Shown: positions 1 through 10,271, counted from the stretch's first letter. The stretch is 64,000 nucleotides of DNA from Flammeovirga sp. SJP92 (GCF_001583495.1 NZ_LQAQ01000093.1:186001-250000); one strand, 5' to 3'. The notes: generated from the sequence alone by a model not told the origin. Made by a program: numbers and translations.

Positions 1-55
1 AGCTCTGGAAGAAAACTCCCAAACATAAAAGCCCTATTATTAATCTCTTTTTCAT
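1..55 (-). CDS. Partial secreted protein, N-terminus only
   Basis: The reverse complement opens with ATG at 55 and reads MKKRLIIGLLCLGVFFQS before the window edge. Two lysines and an arginine followed by a hydrophobic run are typical of a Sec signal peptide. It lies 13 bases after the SusD-like stop, in the same direction, so it is probably the third gene of the SusC/SusD operon. Such positions often hold a surface glycan-binding protein, a peptidase or a hydrolase, but nothing beyond the signal can be seen here. It is too short to assign a family. Confidence 0.6.
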   Translation of the reverse strand, partial: MKKRLIIGLLCLGVFFQS

Positions 56-68
56 CTGTTTCTTAGGT

Positions 69-1562
69 TTAATTTGATGTCATAAACCACATTGGAGTAT
101 CCAATGGTTTTTGTTCGGGAATATTTGGATTAGCACTCACCTCATTTGGAGAATAAGGCAATCGGGCAATATGATCGCTCAATACAGCATCTACAGGCAA
201 AGGTCGATTATTCGGATAGTTGGTTCTCCTCACATAAGTCCATGCATCCATTCCTCTTTGGAAAGTTTCAATGTACCCTTGATGGTGTACTGCTTCCAAA
301 GCATTACTTGGTGCTAGAGTTTGAAGGTCAGGTAAAGCACCATTATATGTATCGTATTCAAACTGCGTAACACCACTTCCATTATCTTGTACTGCCAATA
401 ATGAATTGAGATGCACTATATTAAAAATTATACCTTCTCTATAATAATCATTGGCGTCTGCTGTGGTTCCGGGAACCCAACCTCTAAGGATTGCTTCCGC
501 TCGCATAAACTTCAACTCCGCTGCTGTAATCCAATAATCTGGTGAAGTAGCTGTAATAAAATTCAAACTTAAAACGGAAGTAGAGGTAAATGCACTACTA
601 GAGCCAGGAGCCAAACCTGTGTGCGGCACAGCATCAACTACACCATCAGGACGATCGTAGAAAATATCCAATCTAGGATCATTTGTTCCTCTTAATAAAT
701 CAATAAAAGGAGTACTGGCATAGAAGAATAAACTCTGCCCTCCTGCAAATTGGAAGTGAAGTTTGTAAAACTGATTGGCATTGTTCAAGTCATCATAATA
801 ATTCATGACCACTTCATCTGCTAAATCTTCTACATGTTCTTGCCTGAAAGCAGTTTCAAGTTTTGGCTTTGCATATTCCTCATCTTTTGCTGCAATAAGC
901 ATTAAGGTTTTAATCTTAATAGAGTTTGCAAATTTAATCCACTTATTGAGGTCTCCTTGAAAAAGCAAATCTTCACCCCCAACTTTTGCTGGGTCTCCTA
1001 AATCAAAATTATCAACTGCTTCATCAAGCATTTCTACAATTCCTTTCAAGATATTTTCTTGTGTATCTCCATTAGGAAAAAGGATGTCCGTATTCAATGC
1101 TTCTGTAAATGGAACATCTTCAAACATTAAAGTCAAATGGTAAAAAGCGAATGCCTGCATAATTCTAAATTGAGAAGCTGTATTCACTTCACCAATCTCA
1201 TTGGCTAAAACTTCTCCTCTACTTGCATTCTTTAAGGAGTTCACATAATATGTAGCCCATGTATTGGTCTGAGGGAAAGACGGAACAGAAAAATTATCTG
1301 CTGAAGAAAATACATTTGCTCCAGCTCCAACATAATGCTGAGCCCAACGGTTGAATAAGTTGGTTTCCATCACTTTGTCAGAACTTATATTAGTCATGAT
1401 TGTGGTCATGAGTAATCCTGGCTGTTCGGCAATCTGATCATCACCTGCCGCAAACGGATCTTTATTGATATCTAAAATACTATCACAAGAGTAACTGAAT
1501 GCAAGTGCAACTAACAAACATACTCTTGTCAATAGGTTGCTGTATTTATTATTCATCTTCAT
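69..1562 (-). CDS. SusD/RagB-like outer-membrane lipoprotein
   Basis: Surface lipoprotein expected to bind a nutrient and form the lid over its SusC partner. The 497-residue protein begins with a lipoprotein signal ending at a SYS-Cys26 lipobox. The start of the mature part (DINKDPFAAG) and the length fit the SusD-like group 2 family (SusD/RagB superfamily, TPR-like helical fold). It follows the SusC gene with only 4 bases between stop and ATG, so the two are cotranscribed. No carbohydrate-active enzyme lies in the visible part of the locus, so the substrate (glycan, peptide or other) cannot be named. The family call is strong; the ligand is unknown. Confidence 0.9.
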   Translation of the reverse strand: MKMNNKYSNLLTRVCLLVALAFSYSCDSILDINKDPFAAGDDQIAEQPGLLMTTIMTNISSDKVMETNLFNRWAQHYVGAGANVFSSADNFSVPSFPQTNTWATYYVNSLKNASRGEVLANEIGEVNTASQFRIMQAFAFYHLTLMFEDVPFTEALNTDILFPNGDTQENILKGIVEMLDEAVDNFDLGDPAKVGGEDLLFQGDLNKWIKFANSIKIKTLMLIAAKDEEYAKPKLETAFRQEHVEDLADEVVMNYYDDLNNANQFYKLHFQFAGGQSLFFYASTPFIDLLRGTNDPRLDIFYDRPDGVVDAVPHTGLAPGSSSAFTSTSVLSLNFITATSPDYWITAAELKFMRAEAILRGWVPGTTADANDYYREGIIFNIVHLNSLLAVQDNGSGVTQFEYDTYNGALPDLQTLAPSNALEAVHHQGYIETFQRGMDAWTYVRRTNYPNNRPLPVDAVLSDHIARLPYSPNEVSANPNIPEQKPLDTPMWFMTSN

Positions 1563-1566
1563 TGTT

Positions 1567-4500
1567 CTAGAATACTATTTTAAGATTACCACCAAAACTT
1601 CTTGTAGAAGGCAAACTACCCATTTCAACAGATCCCGAAGCGTCACTTGCCGCTTGAAATAAACTTGTTTCAGGGTCGATGTGAGGAATTTCACTATAAA
1701 TAAGCCAAAGGTTTCTTGCCTCAAAACCAACAGCTACTGACTTGATAAAACCTGTTTTCTTCAACAAGGTACTTGGCAAAGCATAGGATAAACTTACTTC
1801 ACGAAGTTTCACATAAGTCTTACTAAACACAGAACCTTCTGCTATACCGCTTGTTGAATAAGCCTGCCAATAATCTTGGTGAGTGACAGCAATGTCATTG
1901 GGTTTTACAGAACCATCTCCATTTTCGATGTATGCATTTTTATCAATAAATACCTGCTCTCTATTTACTGCTGTTTCTTCAGCTAAACCGTTAAACCTTA
2001 AATCACCTACTGTTCTTGAAATCATCTTACCTCCTTGATTCCAATCGATCAAGAAATTCAATGTTACTCCTTTATAAGTGAAACTATTTTGGAAACCTAA
2101 AAGAAATTCAGGCTGAATTTCTCCAAATGTTTGTTGGTCGCCTTGCATTCTTAAACCTGTTTTAGGATCTACTAGAATTTCTCCTGTTTCTGCTCTTTTG
2201 AAACCAACACCTTGTAATTGAAGTGATTCTCCTGGTACTGCTTCAACGGAAACACCGTTGAATCCTGAAGCGATTTGAAGTTTATCCAATCCTTCAGCCA
2301 ACTCTGTTACTTTATTTTCATTTCGTGTAAAGTTGATTTGAGAAGTCCATTCAAAAGCACTTGTTTGTACTGGTATGAAAGAAAGCAATAATTCAATTCC
2401 TTGATTGGTTACTGTACCTGCATTAACTCTTTTTCTTCTATAACCTGTAGATTCTGGTGTAGGAACCGCCAAAATCTGATTAGAAGTTTCTATGTTGTAA
2501 AAAGTGAAATCAATACCTGCTCTTCCATTAAAAAAACTTAGTTCTGTACCTACCTCCCATGAGTTTTGCCTTTCTGGGACTAAGTTTTCTGGAGGAATCG
2601 TATTGGTTGCCGAATAAGCTGTCTGACCATTAAAAGGGTAATTATTTGTAGTACCATATTGACCAAAATACTCAGACAATGGATTGTAATAATAATCCAG
2701 CTGATAAGGTCTTGTATCATTACCAACTTGAGCAGCACTCAAACGAAGTTTACCAAATGAGAAAATATCATTATGAATTTTGAAAGCATCTGAAAATACA
2801 AATGACAAACTCGCTGATGGATAAAAGTATGAGCGGTTATCTTTGGGTAATGTAGATGACCAGTCATTTCTCATGGTTAAGTTCAGCGTCAAATAATTAT
2901 TATAGGTCAATGAAACATCACCGTATAATCCTAACAATCTCTGCTCTGTAAAATCTGTTCTACTTGTTGTATTTTTAGCATTCGTTGGAGTATAAATTTC
3001 CGATACAGATAATTCTGAAGCTTCTAAAGTACTTCTTTCAAAAGTTCTATTATTGAATTCATGACCCACAATAGCTGTCAATTTAAACTTTTCTCCAAAG
3101 TCTTTTTGAATAGTTGCCATCAAAGAAGTCGTCAATTCTGTATTTGTAAGATCATCATTTGTAAATGATCCGTTTAAAGCACCTAGAGTTCCTTTTGCTG
3201 ATTTTCTGAATCTCTTGTCTACCCTGTAATCCAAACCAACTCTTGCTCTGAAACTCAACCAATCAGTAGCTTGTGCCTCAAGCATTCCAAATCCAAAAAA
3301 GCGATTGAGTTTTACATCATTGCCATTTTTCTCTGCTATCCAATAAGGACTATTTGAAAATACACCAATTGGATCTTGTCTGCCATCCACTAATTGCAGT
3401 CGCTCAATAGAAGTTGTTCTTGGAATTCCATTGATAATAGAAGTCAAAACATTGGGAGAATTACCACCTTGAGAAACAGAACCTCGTGTTTCTGATTTCA
3501 CATAATTAATACCTACTCTTGACTTAATGACTTTATTCAGTTGCTGACCAGCATTGATGGCAAATGTGTACCTATCTAATCCTGCTCCTGGTACAATGCC
3601 TTTTTGGTTCATCGAAGTAAAACCTAATCTATAATCTCCTTTTTCAGTAGCACTTGACACATCAATAGAATTGATAAACAACGTTCCAGTCTCATAAAAA
3701 TCTTTTACATTGTTAGGGTACGCTGTTAGTGATTCCAAAGGCCACAGGTTTTCGGGTAAGTTTGCAGTATCAGCATCATAACTGTAAGAAGGTACAATTT
3801 GTCCTTCAATCTTTGGGCCCCATCCATTTTCTGACCTCTTATCATATTTTCCATATGAACCTTGAGCATATTCATTTTGAAATGACGGTAATCTATTTGG
3901 TGTTTCCGCTCTGAAGCTTGAACTAATACTCACTGTTGGTCCTTTTGACGCCTTCCCTCTTTTGGTTGTGATGATAATAGCTCCATTTGCCGCTCTTGAT
4001 CCATAAAGTGCCGCCGCTGATGCTCCTTTAAGTACTGTCACAGAAGCAATATCAGCAGGGTTGATTTCTCCTGCACCATTACCTGCATCAAAAGCACCTT
4101 GAATACCACTACCTGTAGCAATATTCTGATTACTAATTGGCACTCCATCGACTACCATTAATGGTTGGTTATTCCCACTCAATGAATTAGTACCTCGAAT
4201 CACAATTCTAGTAGAGCCTCCAGGATTGGAACTCGCTTGTGAAATTTGAACGCCTGGTACTTTGCCGGAAAGCGAATTCAAGAAGTTTGTTGATTTCACT
4301 CTCTCTACTTCTTCCCCTGCCACTGAAGTGACAGAATAACCGAGTGTTCGTTTTTCACGTTCGATGGCATTGGCGGTCACAACCACTTCATCTAACTGTT
4401 CGGTGTCAGCTTCCATGGCTACATCAATCTTAGACTGATTCCCCACTTCTACTTCTTGAGATTTTAGACCAATGAAATTATAAATAAGCACTTTGTCATT

Positions 4501-4698
4501 TTGCTGGAGTGCTATTTTATACTTTCCATCGACATCGGATACGGCTCCACGTCTAGTTCCTTTGACAACGACTGTTACACCTGGCAGAGGATCTCCCCCT
4601 TCTCCGGTAATTGTGCCTGTTACTACTCTTTCCTGTGCGAGTGATATTGAGATCGATAATACAGAGAGCAACCAACATAAGATTGTTTTAAGTCTCAT
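1567..4698 (-). CDS. SusC/RagA family TonB-dependent outer-membrane transporter
   Basis: Outer-membrane channel that imports a nutrient with energy from TonB. It has 1043 residues: signal peptide 1-21, a carboxypeptidase-regulatory-like domain at about 22-100 (VTGTITGEGGDPLPGVTVVV), a plug domain at about 105-245 with the SusC signature around 222-241 (VLKGASAAALYGSRAANGAI), then a 22-strand-type barrel ending in an aromatic-rich strand (SFGGNLKIVF). It is the first gene of the operon with the SusD-like lipoprotein. No sigma/anti-sigma pair or hybrid sensor is visible upstream, so the regulation is not shown. The substrate is unknown. Confidence 0.95.
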   Translation of the reverse strand: MRLKTILCWLLSVLSISISLAQERVVTGTITGEGGDPLPGVTVVVKGTRRGAVSDVDGKYKIALQQNDKVLIYNFIGLKSQEVEVGNQSKIDVAMEADTEQLDEVVVTANAIEREKRTLGYSVTSVAGEEVERVKSTNFLNSLSGKVPGVQISQASSNPGGSTRIVIRGTNSLSGNNQPLMVVDGVPISNQNIATGSGIQGAFDAGNGAGEINPADIASVTVLKGASAAALYGSRAANGAIIITTKRGKASKGPTVSISSSFRAETPNRLPSFQNEYAQGSYGKYDKRSENGWGPKIEGQIVPSYSYDADTANLPENLWPLESLTAYPNNVKDFYETGTLFINSIDVSSATEKGDYRLGFTSMNQKGIVPGAGLDRYTFAINAGQQLNKVIKSRVGINYVKSETRGSVSQGGNSPNVLTSIINGIPRTTSIERLQLVDGRQDPIGVFSNSPYWIAEKNGNDVKLNRFFGFGMLEAQATDWLSFRARVGLDYRVDKRFRKSAKGTLGALNGSFTNDDLTNTELTTSLMATIQKDFGEKFKLTAIVGHEFNNRTFERSTLEASELSVSEIYTPTNAKNTTSRTDFTEQRLLGLYGDVSLTYNNYLTLNLTMRNDWSSTLPKDNRSYFYPSASLSFVFSDAFKIHNDIFSFGKLRLSAAQVGNDTRPYQLDYYYNPLSEYFGQYGTTNNYPFNGQTAYSATNTIPPENLVPERQNSWEVGTELSFFNGRAGIDFTFYNIETSNQILAVPTPESTGYRRKRVNAGTVTNQGIELLLSFIPVQTSAFEWTSQINFTRNENKVTELAEGLDKLQIASGFNGVSVEAVPGESLQLQGVGFKRAETGEILVDPKTGLRMQGDQQTFGEIQPEFLLGFQNSFTYKGVTLNFLIDWNQGGKMISRTVGDLRFNGLAEETAVNREQVFIDKNAYIENGDGSVKPNDIAVTHQDYWQAYSTSGIAEGSVFSKTYVKLREVSLSYALPSTLLKKTGFIKSVAVGFEARNLWLIYSEIPHIDPETSLFQAASDASGSVEMGSLPSTRSFGGNLKIVF

Positions 4699-5104
4699 TA
4701 GTTAAGGATGGTTTAATTATAGAAGTCTACATTTAAGTTCATCTTTGATAATTTGCTTACTGTTAATTTATTGAAGAGATATGCACTTTCTATATTTATG
4801 CCTTAAAGTAATAGGTTCACTATTTGGGTGTGAAATATTAAGAAATCTGAAGAGTGAAGTAAAACCATTCCCCAAAAAATAATAGGTCATTTCCAATAGA
4901 GTATTGATTGTAGAAAGAGTTTCTGAAAAACGCTTTTTCAAGCCTATATTTTGTTTAAAGTAATTAGTAGAATGTAATATCTTTTTCTATCGAAGATGAA
5001 AAAAGGTTAATTTTCCTTTATAATATTACATAATTTTATCTTAAATTCCTTTAAAAAGATGAAAGAAAAAATTGTATTTATTTAATATTCACCCTAAAAC
5101 GTAA
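4699..5104. other. Intergenic region upstream of susC-like gene
   Basis: AT-rich gap of about 400 bases before the SusC gene. I see no ORF of convincing quality and no clean TAnnTTTG box in the minus direction. A short perfect inverted repeat, TGAAAAA-CGC-TTTTTCA, lies at 4924-4940, about 230 bases before the SusC start. It could be a regulator site or a hairpin. The operon promoter should be in this stretch but cannot be placed from sequence alone. Confidence 0.4.
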
Positions 5105-5138
5105 AAATCCCAACCTCAAATGAATGAGATTGGGATTT
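5103..5138 (-). terminator. Rho-independent terminator after hslU
   Basis: Inverted repeat with arms AAATCCCAA (5105-5113) and TTGGGATTT (5130-5138), extended inward by CTC/GAG with one C-A mismatch, loop AAATGAAT. The A-run at 5103-5107 gives a U-tract at the 3' side of the minus-strand transcript. It sits 33 bases past the hslU stop. Confidence 0.85.
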
Positions 5139-5170
5139 AATATTTTCAATTTATCTTTTCTAATGCAGTC

Positions 5171-6541
5171 TTAGATGATATACTGACTTAAGTCTCTGTT
5201 TTTCACCAAACCTGATAATCTTTCGTTCACCATTTCTTTCGTGACTACAATTTGAGCATTTGCACCAATTACATCTGGCACATCAAACAACAAATCATTT
5301 AATAAATGAGACATTACAGTGTGCAATCTTCTTGCTCCAATGTTCTCCACTTCTACATTGATTTCATACGCTAAACGAGCGATTTCATCTAAAGCATCTT
5401 CATTGAATGACAACTGAACATTTTCAGAACCTAATAATGCTTCATATTGTTTTGTCAATGCATTCTTAGGTTGTCTTAAGATCACTTTGAAGTCTTTATC
5501 CGTCAAGCTCTGTAATTCAACTCTGATTGGGAAACGTCCTTGTAATTCTGGGATCAAATCAGATGGCTTTGCAACGTGGAATGCTCCTGCTGCCACGAAA
5601 AGCATGTGGTCTGTTTTCACAATACCGTGCTTCGTATTTACAGTACTTCCCTCTACAATTGGAAGCAAGTCTCTCTGTACACCTTGACGAGAGACATCTG
5701 CACCATTTTTATTCCCTCCACTTGCTACTTTATCGATCTCGTCAATGAAGATAATACCAGAGTTTTCTGCTAAACGAACTGCTTCATCCTTCACTTCATC
5801 CATATCGATCAGTTTAGAACTTTCTTGATCTACAAGGATTTTACGAGCCTCAGCAATTGTCATTTTTCTCTTCTTGGTTTTCTTCGGCATCATACCGTTG
5901 ATCATCTCCTGAATGTTCATCATAGAACCTTCATCGATCGGTGATCCACCAATAAAACCTAGATTACCTCCGTTTTTGTCTACAGTAACGTCAATTTTTC
6001 TTTCCTCTAACTCACCCGCACGCAATTTCTCTCTGAAACGCTCTCTTGTTTTCTCATTCAATTCATGATCCTGAGAAACATACTCTCCAGTAGTAGTTGT
6101 TGGAGTTCCTTTTAAAGGTGGAATCAAAGCATCCAAAATTACATCCTCAACAGCTTGAGAAGTCTTTTCTTCTACCAATGCTTTCTTTTGATCCTGTACC
6201 ATGGTCACAGCTTGTTCCACAAGGTCACGCACCATGCTTTCTACATCTCTACCCACATATCCTACTTCAGTAAACTTAGAAGCTTCCACTTTCACAAACG
6301 GTGCTTTTGCTACCTTTGCCAAACGGCGAGCGATTTCAGTTTTACCAACACCTGTAGAACCAATCATCAATATATTATTAGGCATAATCTCTTTTTGCAT
6401 ATCACCAGCAACGTTCATTCTACGCCAGCGATTTCTAAGAGCAATGGCTACATTCTTTTTAGCATCGTCTTGACCAATAATGTATTTATCTAATTCTGCA
6501 ACAATCTCTCTTGGGGTTAAATATGATGAGTTTTCTAACAT
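5171..6541 (-). CDS. hslU: HslU, ATPase subunit of the HslUV protease
   Basis: AAA+ unfoldase that feeds proteins to the HslV peptidase in the cytoplasm. The 456 residues show Walker A GSTGVGKT at 61-68, the pore-loop GYVG at 94-97, an inserted I-domain at roughly 110-245, Walker B IIFIDEID at 263-270, and a C-terminal tail DLSQYII like the one that docks into HslV. The length matches the family. hslV, which often precedes hslU, is not adjacent; the upstream neighbour is porQ, 90 bases away, with no visible terminator between. A good terminator follows. Confidence 0.97.
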   Translation of the reverse strand: MLENSSYLTPREIVAELDKYIIGQDDAKKNVAIALRNRWRRMNVAGDMQKEIMPNNILMIGSTGVGKTEIARRLAKVAKAPFVKVEASKFTEVGYVGRDVESMVRDLVEQAVTMVQDQKKALVEEKTSQAVEDVILDALIPPLKGTPTTTTGEYVSQDHELNEKTRERFREKLRAGELEERKIDVTVDKNGGNLGFIGGSPIDEGSMMNIQEMINGMMPKKTKKRKMTIAEARKILVDQESSKLIDMDEVKDEAVRLAENSGIIFIDEIDKVASGGNKNGADVSRQGVQRDLLPIVEGSTVNTKHGIVKTDHMLFVAAGAFHVAKPSDLIPELQGRFPIRVELQSLTDKDFKVILRQPKNALTKQYEALLGSENVQLSFNEDALDEIARLAYEINVEVENIGARRLHTVMSHLLNDLLFDVPDVIGANAQIVVTKEMVNERLSGLVKNRDLSQYII

Positions 6542-6631
6542 GCTATGTTTATCTTTTGTATAACTTCAATTTCTTAGCAATGGATTTATCAACATTCTGG
6601 AACTATATTCATTTTCATTCCTTCTCTGTTA

Positions 6632-7696
6632 TTATTCAATGACCGTCTTCTTTCTTTTATCCCAGCCTGAAGTCGCAACAGCCAGCGTTAAACTGTTTGT
6701 TGCTCCAGCCACATGATACCAAGCGGCACTGTATCCAAAGTCTATGTGCTTTTTTATTTTTAATGATGCTCCTATCGACATTCCAGCTAAGCCTTTTACG
6801 CCTTGGGTTACCATCTCTTTCCTACGCATTACATTATAGCCGACACGAAGGTTAAGCACTTTTCCTAAAACAAATTCACCGCCAAAGCTAAAATGACGTG
6901 ACAATTTGTCAGCAAAACTAGGTTCTGAGTAAAGATCATTGCCAAAAGCGTCTTTTTCTCCTTTCAACGAAGTGTCAGTATAGGTAATATCAAACTGATG
7001 TAAGTGGTGATATGTTACAGAAAAACGGATTGGCATTCTCTCTGGCTTGAAAGAGATACCTAATTGAGTATCAAAAGGTAATTCTGATGTATCATTAGGT
7101 TGATAATCCCTCATCACAAATCCAGCATTCTTTATCACTAAACCAACAACTAAATCTTTTGTTGGGTGAATAAAGGCTCCATTCAAATCAAACATCAATG
7201 CATTTGACTTATATGTTTCTATGGTTGAAGCAGCATATTTCACATTGGCCGACATTGAAAATACACCTTGCTTTCTTGTATAACTTCCTTGAAACCAAAA
7301 ATCATTGGCATTATAAGTTCCTGTTGGGTTTCCTTGGTCATCAAAACCATCAAAACTACCATAACCCATATAACCCATGCCAATACCTACTATGCCTTTC
7401 CCTACTTTATGGGCATATCCTAAAGAAGTCAAACTAGCTGAGGTATGATAGTCAAAATAGTTGAATGTGACTTTGTTTACGGACTGTTCTCCCAATAATG
7501 CTGAATTATAAAACATAGCATTGGGATCATCCAAGCCTGATGACACTAGAAAGCCTCCTAGTCCCACTTGACGTGCGTTGGTTGGTACTGCCAAAAAACT
7601 ATAAGTTTCACTTCCCCCAAATTGAGCAAATGCGGAGTTGATTGGAGTAATAACAGTTAAAAAAATTAAGTACAGATAAATAGATAATTGCTTCAT
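6632..7696 (-). CDS. porQ: PorQ-like type IX secretion outer-membrane protein
   Basis: Predicted outer-membrane beta-barrel of the PorV/PorQ (FadL-like) family that takes part in type IX secretion. It has 354 residues with a signal peptide ending near residue 25 (SAFAQ). The early mature sequence, with aromatic YSFLAVPTNARQVGLGG and then DDPNAMFYNSAL, is the characteristic PorQ N-terminus, followed by alternating strands and a final barrel strand. Its ATG overlaps the stop of the upstream M16 protease by one base (TAATG), which suggests coupled translation. The PorQ name is preferred over PorV because a clear PorV is encoded at 23290-24504. Confidence 0.82.
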   Translation of the reverse strand: MKQLSIYLYLIFLTVITPINSAFAQFGGSETYSFLAVPTNARQVGLGGFLVSSGLDDPNAMFYNSALLGEQSVNKVTFNYFDYHTSASLTSLGYAHKVGKGIVGIGMGYMGYGSFDGFDDQGNPTGTYNANDFWFQGSYTRKQGVFSMSANVKYAASTIETYKSNALMFDLNGAFIHPTKDLVVGLVIKNAGFVMRDYQPNDTSELPFDTQLGISFKPERMPIRFSVTYHHLHQFDITYTDTSLKGEKDAFGNDLYSEPSFADKLSRHFSFGGEFVLGKVLNLRVGYNVMRRKEMVTQGVKGLAGMSIGASLKIKKHIDFGYSAAWYHVAGATNSLTLAVATSGWDKRKKTVIE

Positions 7697-8934
7697 TATC
7701 GTTTTGCCTTATAAAATAATGTCGAGCAGTTATTCGGATTGAATAAAGTACTCTTTTTTGATTCAATTTGATCGATTGTTACACTTCTCAGCTTGCCTTC
7801 TTCCTCATTAATCAAGTTTGCATTTCCTAAAGTTGCTCCATATGCAATGGACATGGCTCTCGGCAGAATTTCTGTTTTTCCGTAAGTCATAGAAAATTCC
7901 GCTTGATTTTTCACCTTTTCTAAATTCTCAGGGTTGACCTCAGAATCAATAAAACCATCTATAACACTTTGAAGTTCTCCTTCCGCATCTTCCAAACTTA
8001 CACCATCGGCAGTTTTTCCAGTAATGCAGAATAATCCCGGTTCAAAAGATCCTGTGATAAATGCTGAAACACCTGAATATACTTTTTTATCTTTCACCAG
8101 TTTTTCATAAAGTAAAGACGACTTCCCTCTACCTAATAAATCACTGATTAAGTCAGTAGTGTAATATCCATCTTGAGACCGTCCTTCCATGTGCCATACC
8201 TTATAAAGCACGTCTAATGGAACTTTCTCTTCAACTATTTTCCTCCTTGGTGCCACTTGTATAGGTTCCATTGGAATATTTCTTATTGGCTTATCACCTG
8301 ACGGAATAGGTTCAAACCATTTTTTTGCCAATTGCTTCACTTCCTCCAACTTCACATTTCCAGCCACAACCATCACAGCATTCGAAGGAACATAATATTT
8401 ATTGAAAAATGCTTTCACATCTTCCATTGTAGCATCTTCAATATGCTTGATTTCCCTGCCGATTGTTGGCCATCTATAAGAGTGCTCTTTATAAGCCAGT
8501 TCTCTTAAGTGGTGCCATACATCTCCGTAGGGTTGATTGATATAACGTTGTTTGTATTCTTCAATCACCACCTTACGTTGCACCTCCAACACACTGGGGT
8601 CAAAAGATAAACTCAGCATTCGGTCTGCTTCCAACCAAAAAGCCGTTTCCAGGTTTTGAGCAGGAAGAGTGATATAATAGTTTGTAATATCAGGTGAAGT
8701 AAATGCATTGTTGGTTCCTCCCACTTTTTGAAGAGGAGTATCATAAGAAGGAATGTTGACTGATCCGCCAAACATCAGATGCTCAAACAAATGGGCAAAT
8801 CCTGTTTTTTCCGGGTCTTCATCTCTTGATCCCACATCATACATTATATTCAGAACAGCTGAAGCTATATTATGATCTTCGTGAACATAAACTTTCAGTC
8901 CGTTATCTAATTCGAACGCCGAGAACTTTATCAT
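7696..8934 (-). CDS. M16 family zinc metallopeptidase (active-type subunit)
   Basis: Predicted zinc protease of the pitrilysin/insulinase family, processing-peptidase-like M16B class. The inverted zinc motif HLFEH is at residues 48-52, and the downstream acidic ligand region (VIEEYKQRYINQPYG) is present, so catalysis is expected. At 412 residues it is a single half of an M16 pair. There is no signal peptide, so it appears cytoplasmic, unless the start is wrong. It overlaps porQ by one base. A second M16 protein without the zinc motif is encoded at 21892-23172 and may be its partner. Confidence 0.92.
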   Translation of the reverse strand: MIKFSAFELDNGLKVYVHEDHNIASAVLNIMYDVGSRDEDPEKTGFAHLFEHLMFGGSVNIPSYDTPLQKVGGTNNAFTSPDITNYYITLPAQNLETAFWLEADRMLSLSFDPSVLEVQRKVVIEEYKQRYINQPYGDVWHHLRELAYKEHSYRWPTIGREIKHIEDATMEDVKAFFNKYYVPSNAVMVVAGNVKLEEVKQLAKKWFEPIPSGDKPIRNIPMEPIQVAPRRKIVEEKVPLDVLYKVWHMEGRSQDGYYTTDLISDLLGRGKSSLLYEKLVKDKKVYSGVSAFITGSFEPGLFCITGKTADGVSLEDAEGELQSVIDGFIDSEVNPENLEKVKNQAEFSMTYGKTEILPRAMSIAYGATLGNANLINEEEGKLRSVTIDQIESKKSTLFNPNNCSTLFYKAKR

Positions 8935-9012
8935 TGTGTTATTTTATAATAAGTATATAAAGTTAGCAGACCTATACCACTTTCCAAATTCAAATTAGAG
9001 CAAACATTTTAC

Positions 9013-9020
9013 TAACTTTG
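9013..9020 (+). promoter_or_regulatory. Possible ruvB promoter -7 box
   Basis: TAACTTTG matches the Bacteroidota TAnnTTTG box, 118 bases before the ruvB ATG in the divergent spacer between the M16 gene and ruvB. No clear TTG -33 element is seen at the right distance, so the call is weak. Confidence 0.35.
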
Positions 9021-9138
9021 TTTTTGAGCTCGATTTTATGAATGCTTATATGTAAAAATCAGCTCACAACAATAGAAATTATCTATTTCAGATTGATTTC
9101 ACAACAGAGAAACATCACGTAAAGTTTTTTCACTAATA

Positions 9139-10170
9139 ATGAGAGAAGATTACTTAAAAGGAGATAATGAAGGATTTTCAGATGCAGAAAGGGATGTTGA
9201 AAGAGCATTAAGACCTCTCTCATTTGATGACTTCACAGGTCAACAGAAAATTGTTGAAAACTTAGAGATATTTGTTCTTGCCGCTAAAAAAAGAGGAGAA
9301 CCATTGGATCATGTACTATTACATGGACCTCCGGGCTTGGGTAAGACCACTTTATCCAACATCATTGCCAACGAAATGGAAGCTGAGATTAAAATTACAT
9401 CAGGTCCCGTTTTAGAAAAACCTAGTGATTTGGCAGGTCTTCTGACTAATTTAGAAGATAATGATGTTTTATTTATTGATGAAATCCACCGTCTGAATCC
9501 TGTAGTGGAAGAGTATTTATACTCCGCTATGGAAGATTTCAGAATCGATATCATGCTGGATTCTGGTCCAAATGCGAGAACGATTCAAATTGACCTTAAT
9601 CCTTTTACATTAATAGGTGCAACGACAAGATCTGGCCTTCTGACAGCTCCTTTGAGAGCCCGTTTTGGTATCAATGCAAGACTGCAATATTATGATTCTA
9701 AACTACTGACTTCCATTGTAAAAAGATCTTCAAGTATTTTAGAAACTCCTATCAATGATGATGCAGCATTTGAGATTGCAAGAAGGAGCCGAGGCACCCC
9801 ACGTATTGCCAACAATTTGTTGAGAAGAACACGTGATTTTGCTGAAATCAAAGGAGATGGTACTATCACACTGGATATTGCAAAAATGGCACTTGGCGCT
9901 TTAAATGTTGATCAAGGAGGATTGGATGAGATGGATAATCGTATCTTGTCTACTATTATAGAAAAGTTCAAAGGAGGACCGGTTGGCATTACTACAATTG
10001 CGACAGCTTGTGGTGATGAAGCAGAAACAATTGAAGAAGTTTATGAGCCATTTTTAATTCAAGAAGGGTTCATCAAAAGGACTTCAAGAGGAAGAGAAGT
10101 GACTTTAAAAGCCTATGAGCATTTGGGCATAGCCCCTCCTTCAGATGGCACTCAAAACACCTTATTTTAA
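9139..10170 (+). CDS. ruvB: RuvB, Holliday junction branch-migration helicase
   Basis: AAA+ motor of the RuvABC complex that drives branch migration during recombinational repair. The 343 residues carry Walker A GPPGLGKT at 63-70, Walker B LFIDEIH at 111-117, the GATTRSGLL sensor segment, the arginine-finger region (APLRARFG) and a C-terminal winged helix ([10 protein letters not shown]). Length and order match the family. It stands alone here; ruvA and ruvC are not nearby. A strong terminator follows within 31 bases of the stop. Confidence 0.97.
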   Translation: MREDYLKGDNEGFSDAERDVERALRPLSFDDFTGQQKIVENLEIFVLAAKKRGEPLDHVLLHGPPGLGKTTLSNIIANEMEAEIKITSGPVLEKPSDLAGLLTNLEDNDVLFIDEIHRLNPVVEEYLYSAMEDFRIDIMLDSGPNARTIQIDLNPFTLIGATTRSGLLTAPLRARFGINARLQYYDSKLLTSIVKRSSSILETPINDDAAFEIARRSRGTPRIANNLLRRTRDFAEIKGDGTITLDIAKMALGALNVDQGGLDEMDNRILSTIIEKFKGGPVGITTIATACGDEAETIEEVYEPFLIQEGFIKRTSRGREVTLKAYEHLGIAPPSDGTQNTLF

Positions 10171-10200
10171 GGACATTTCTCATCTAAAAAGAGAAATGAT

Positions 10201-10238
10201 AAGATTGAGTGAAAAAACTTGCTCAATCTTTTTTTTTT
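10201..10238 (+). terminator. Rho-independent terminator after ruvB
   Basis: Stem AAGATTGAG (10201-10209) with CTCAATCTT (10222-10230), followed by a T-run through 10238. It is a strong classic structure. Confidence 0.9.
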
Positions 10239-10271
10239 ACAAAAATATATTAATATAATTATAAAAATTAA

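Noticed and set aside
111-370. Plus-strand ORFs inside the SusD gene
   Set aside because: Shadow frames on the opposite strand of a well-supported gene.
6155-6493. 112-codon plus-strand ORF opposite hslU
   Set aside because: Cys/His/Phe-rich composition typical of a reverse-strand shadow.
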